Shown: piece after piece, positions 50,848-51,291 of the stretch | How the letters are laid out: each line of letters opens with the position of its first letter | Numbering within the stretch: the stretch's first letter is position 1 | Assembly: GCA_002337005.1 (NCBI GenBank) | Contig: DDFD01000068.1 | Span: 1-51,291, forward strand | Origin: Flavobacteriales bacterium UBA1937 | GTDB lineage: Bacteria; Bacteroidota; Bacteroidia; Flavobacteriales; Weeksellaceae | Reading direction: 5' to 3' | DNA length: 51,291 nucleotides | The notes under the pieces: generated by a model | The model's input: the letters and a program-made list of their open reading frames with translations, nothing else | Told to the model about the DNA's origin: nothing | Databases searched by the model: none | Program-made: the position numbers and the translations under genes

Positions 50848-51291
50848 TTAAGCAGAATTTCTACTGGCATTAATGTTACCGAACAGTGACCTTGTTACCA
50901 ATTTTTCTAATGCTTCTCGGTTATCTTCATCTTTCTGAAGTTTTATTAAAGCATATTGTTGTATGCTGAGTAAAGGCAAAACTATTTTTTCTCTAATTTT
51001 CACCGATTTTCTTCCTACAGGCTCTTCTTCCATCAAGGTTTTGAAACCCGTAATTTCGAACATCATTTCTTTAGAAAGATTATATTCATTAAACAAAATT
51101 TGCCAGAACTCACCGAATTTTGGATGGTTTTTCATATAATAAGTCAAAGGAAAGTAAGACTTATTCATCGCCATCATAGAGTTAAGAACCAATGTTTTAA
51201 AGAAATCAGAATTTCTAAATAATTCTTTCACTTCGTGAATTCTGCCTTCGGATTTCAGTTTAGAAATAGAAGTTCCGAAACCAAAGAAACC
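50848..51291 (-). CDS. ppc: Phosphoenolpyruvate carboxylase, C-terminal part (continues outside the window)
   Basis: The last 147 codons of a longer gene are present; the frame stays open to the window edge, so the gene starts beyond 51291. It reads GFFGFGTSISKLKSEGRIHE, then LFRNSDFFKTLVLNSMMAM and the end RKSVKIREKIVLPLLSIQQYALIKL ... SLFGNINASRNSA, in parts. This is the PEP carboxylase C-terminus, which normally ends in an NGI-AAG-MRNTG-like tail that shapes the active site and allosteric site. The enzyme adds bicarbonate to PEP to give oxaloacetate. The final residue is Ala where Gly is usual. Confidence 0.85.
   Translation of the reverse strand, partial: GFFGFGTSISKLKSEGRIHEVKELFRNSDFFKTLVLNSMMAMNKSYFPLTYYMKNHPKFGEFWQILFNEYNLSKEMMFEITGFKTLMEEEPVGRKSVKIREKIVLPLLSIQQYALIKLQKDEDNREALEKLVTRSLFGNINASRNSA

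Overview
The window is a chromosomal stretch of a low-GC member of the Bacteroidetes, most likely a flavobacterium of the Chryseobacterium/Cloacibacterium (Weeksellaceae) type. This rests on the recurrent TAnnTTTG promoter box, the fused SecDF, a subtilase with a type IX secretion sorting tail, TonB-dependent and carboxypeptidase-like/beta-barrel outer-membrane proteins, the near absence of Shine-Dalgarno sequences, and intergenic repeat debris typical of this group. I see no rRNA, tRNA, CRISPR array, insertion sequence, prophage or replication origin. The genus is inference.

Layout. 1-3.4 kb: PAP2-like membrane protein, BlaI-like regulator with a polylysine tail, RRM RNA-binding protein, YdhF-type aldo/keto reductase and a small TPR protein. 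3.6-10.8 kb: a metal/metalloid stress block with a thioesterase, an HMA-AraC regulator, a copper P-type ATPase, a sirtuin, and a reverse-strand arsR - membrane methyltransferase - arsM - arsC operon. 10.8-21.8 kb: YggS, a sigma54-type response regulator without a DNA-binding domain, an M1 peptidase, a sensor kinase, DacB, a stress protein, the (p)ppGpp synthetase/hydrolase, NhaA and Cdd. 21.9-24.1 kb: a cobalamin riboswitch controlling a BtuB-like receptor. 24.2-31 kb: BrkB-type protein, RlmH, PAP2, TatA, a TetA-like transporter and SecDF. 31-37.7 kb: HemN, then two tandem paralogous membrane proteins facing a diverged Hsp70 with its own very small GrpE-like partner. 38-51.3 kb: BNR-repeat protein, amino-acid permease, PnuC, DapF, MltG, an outer-membrane beta-barrel protein, three sugar-pathway genes (cytidylyltransferase, GalE, DegT aminotransferase), a secreted subtilase and the C-terminal part of PEP carboxylase.

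How the parts work together. Copper is probably sensed by the HMA-AraC protein and exported by CopA. Arsenate is reduced by ArsC, and the arsenite is methylated by ArsM under ArsR control; no arsenite pump is present here. B12 uptake is controlled by its riboswitch. The least explained module is at 32.5-37.7 kb: two paralogous proteins of unknown family with C-terminal membrane segments, convergent with a GrpE-like/Hsp70-like gene pair. This is my best candidate for an undescribed system.

Two sequence-level themes stand out. First, five genes have their start codon only 5-6 nt beyond a TAnnTTTG box, which suggests leaderless mRNAs. Second, intergenic repeat material appears to have been captured in frame inside two coding regions, copA and hemN.
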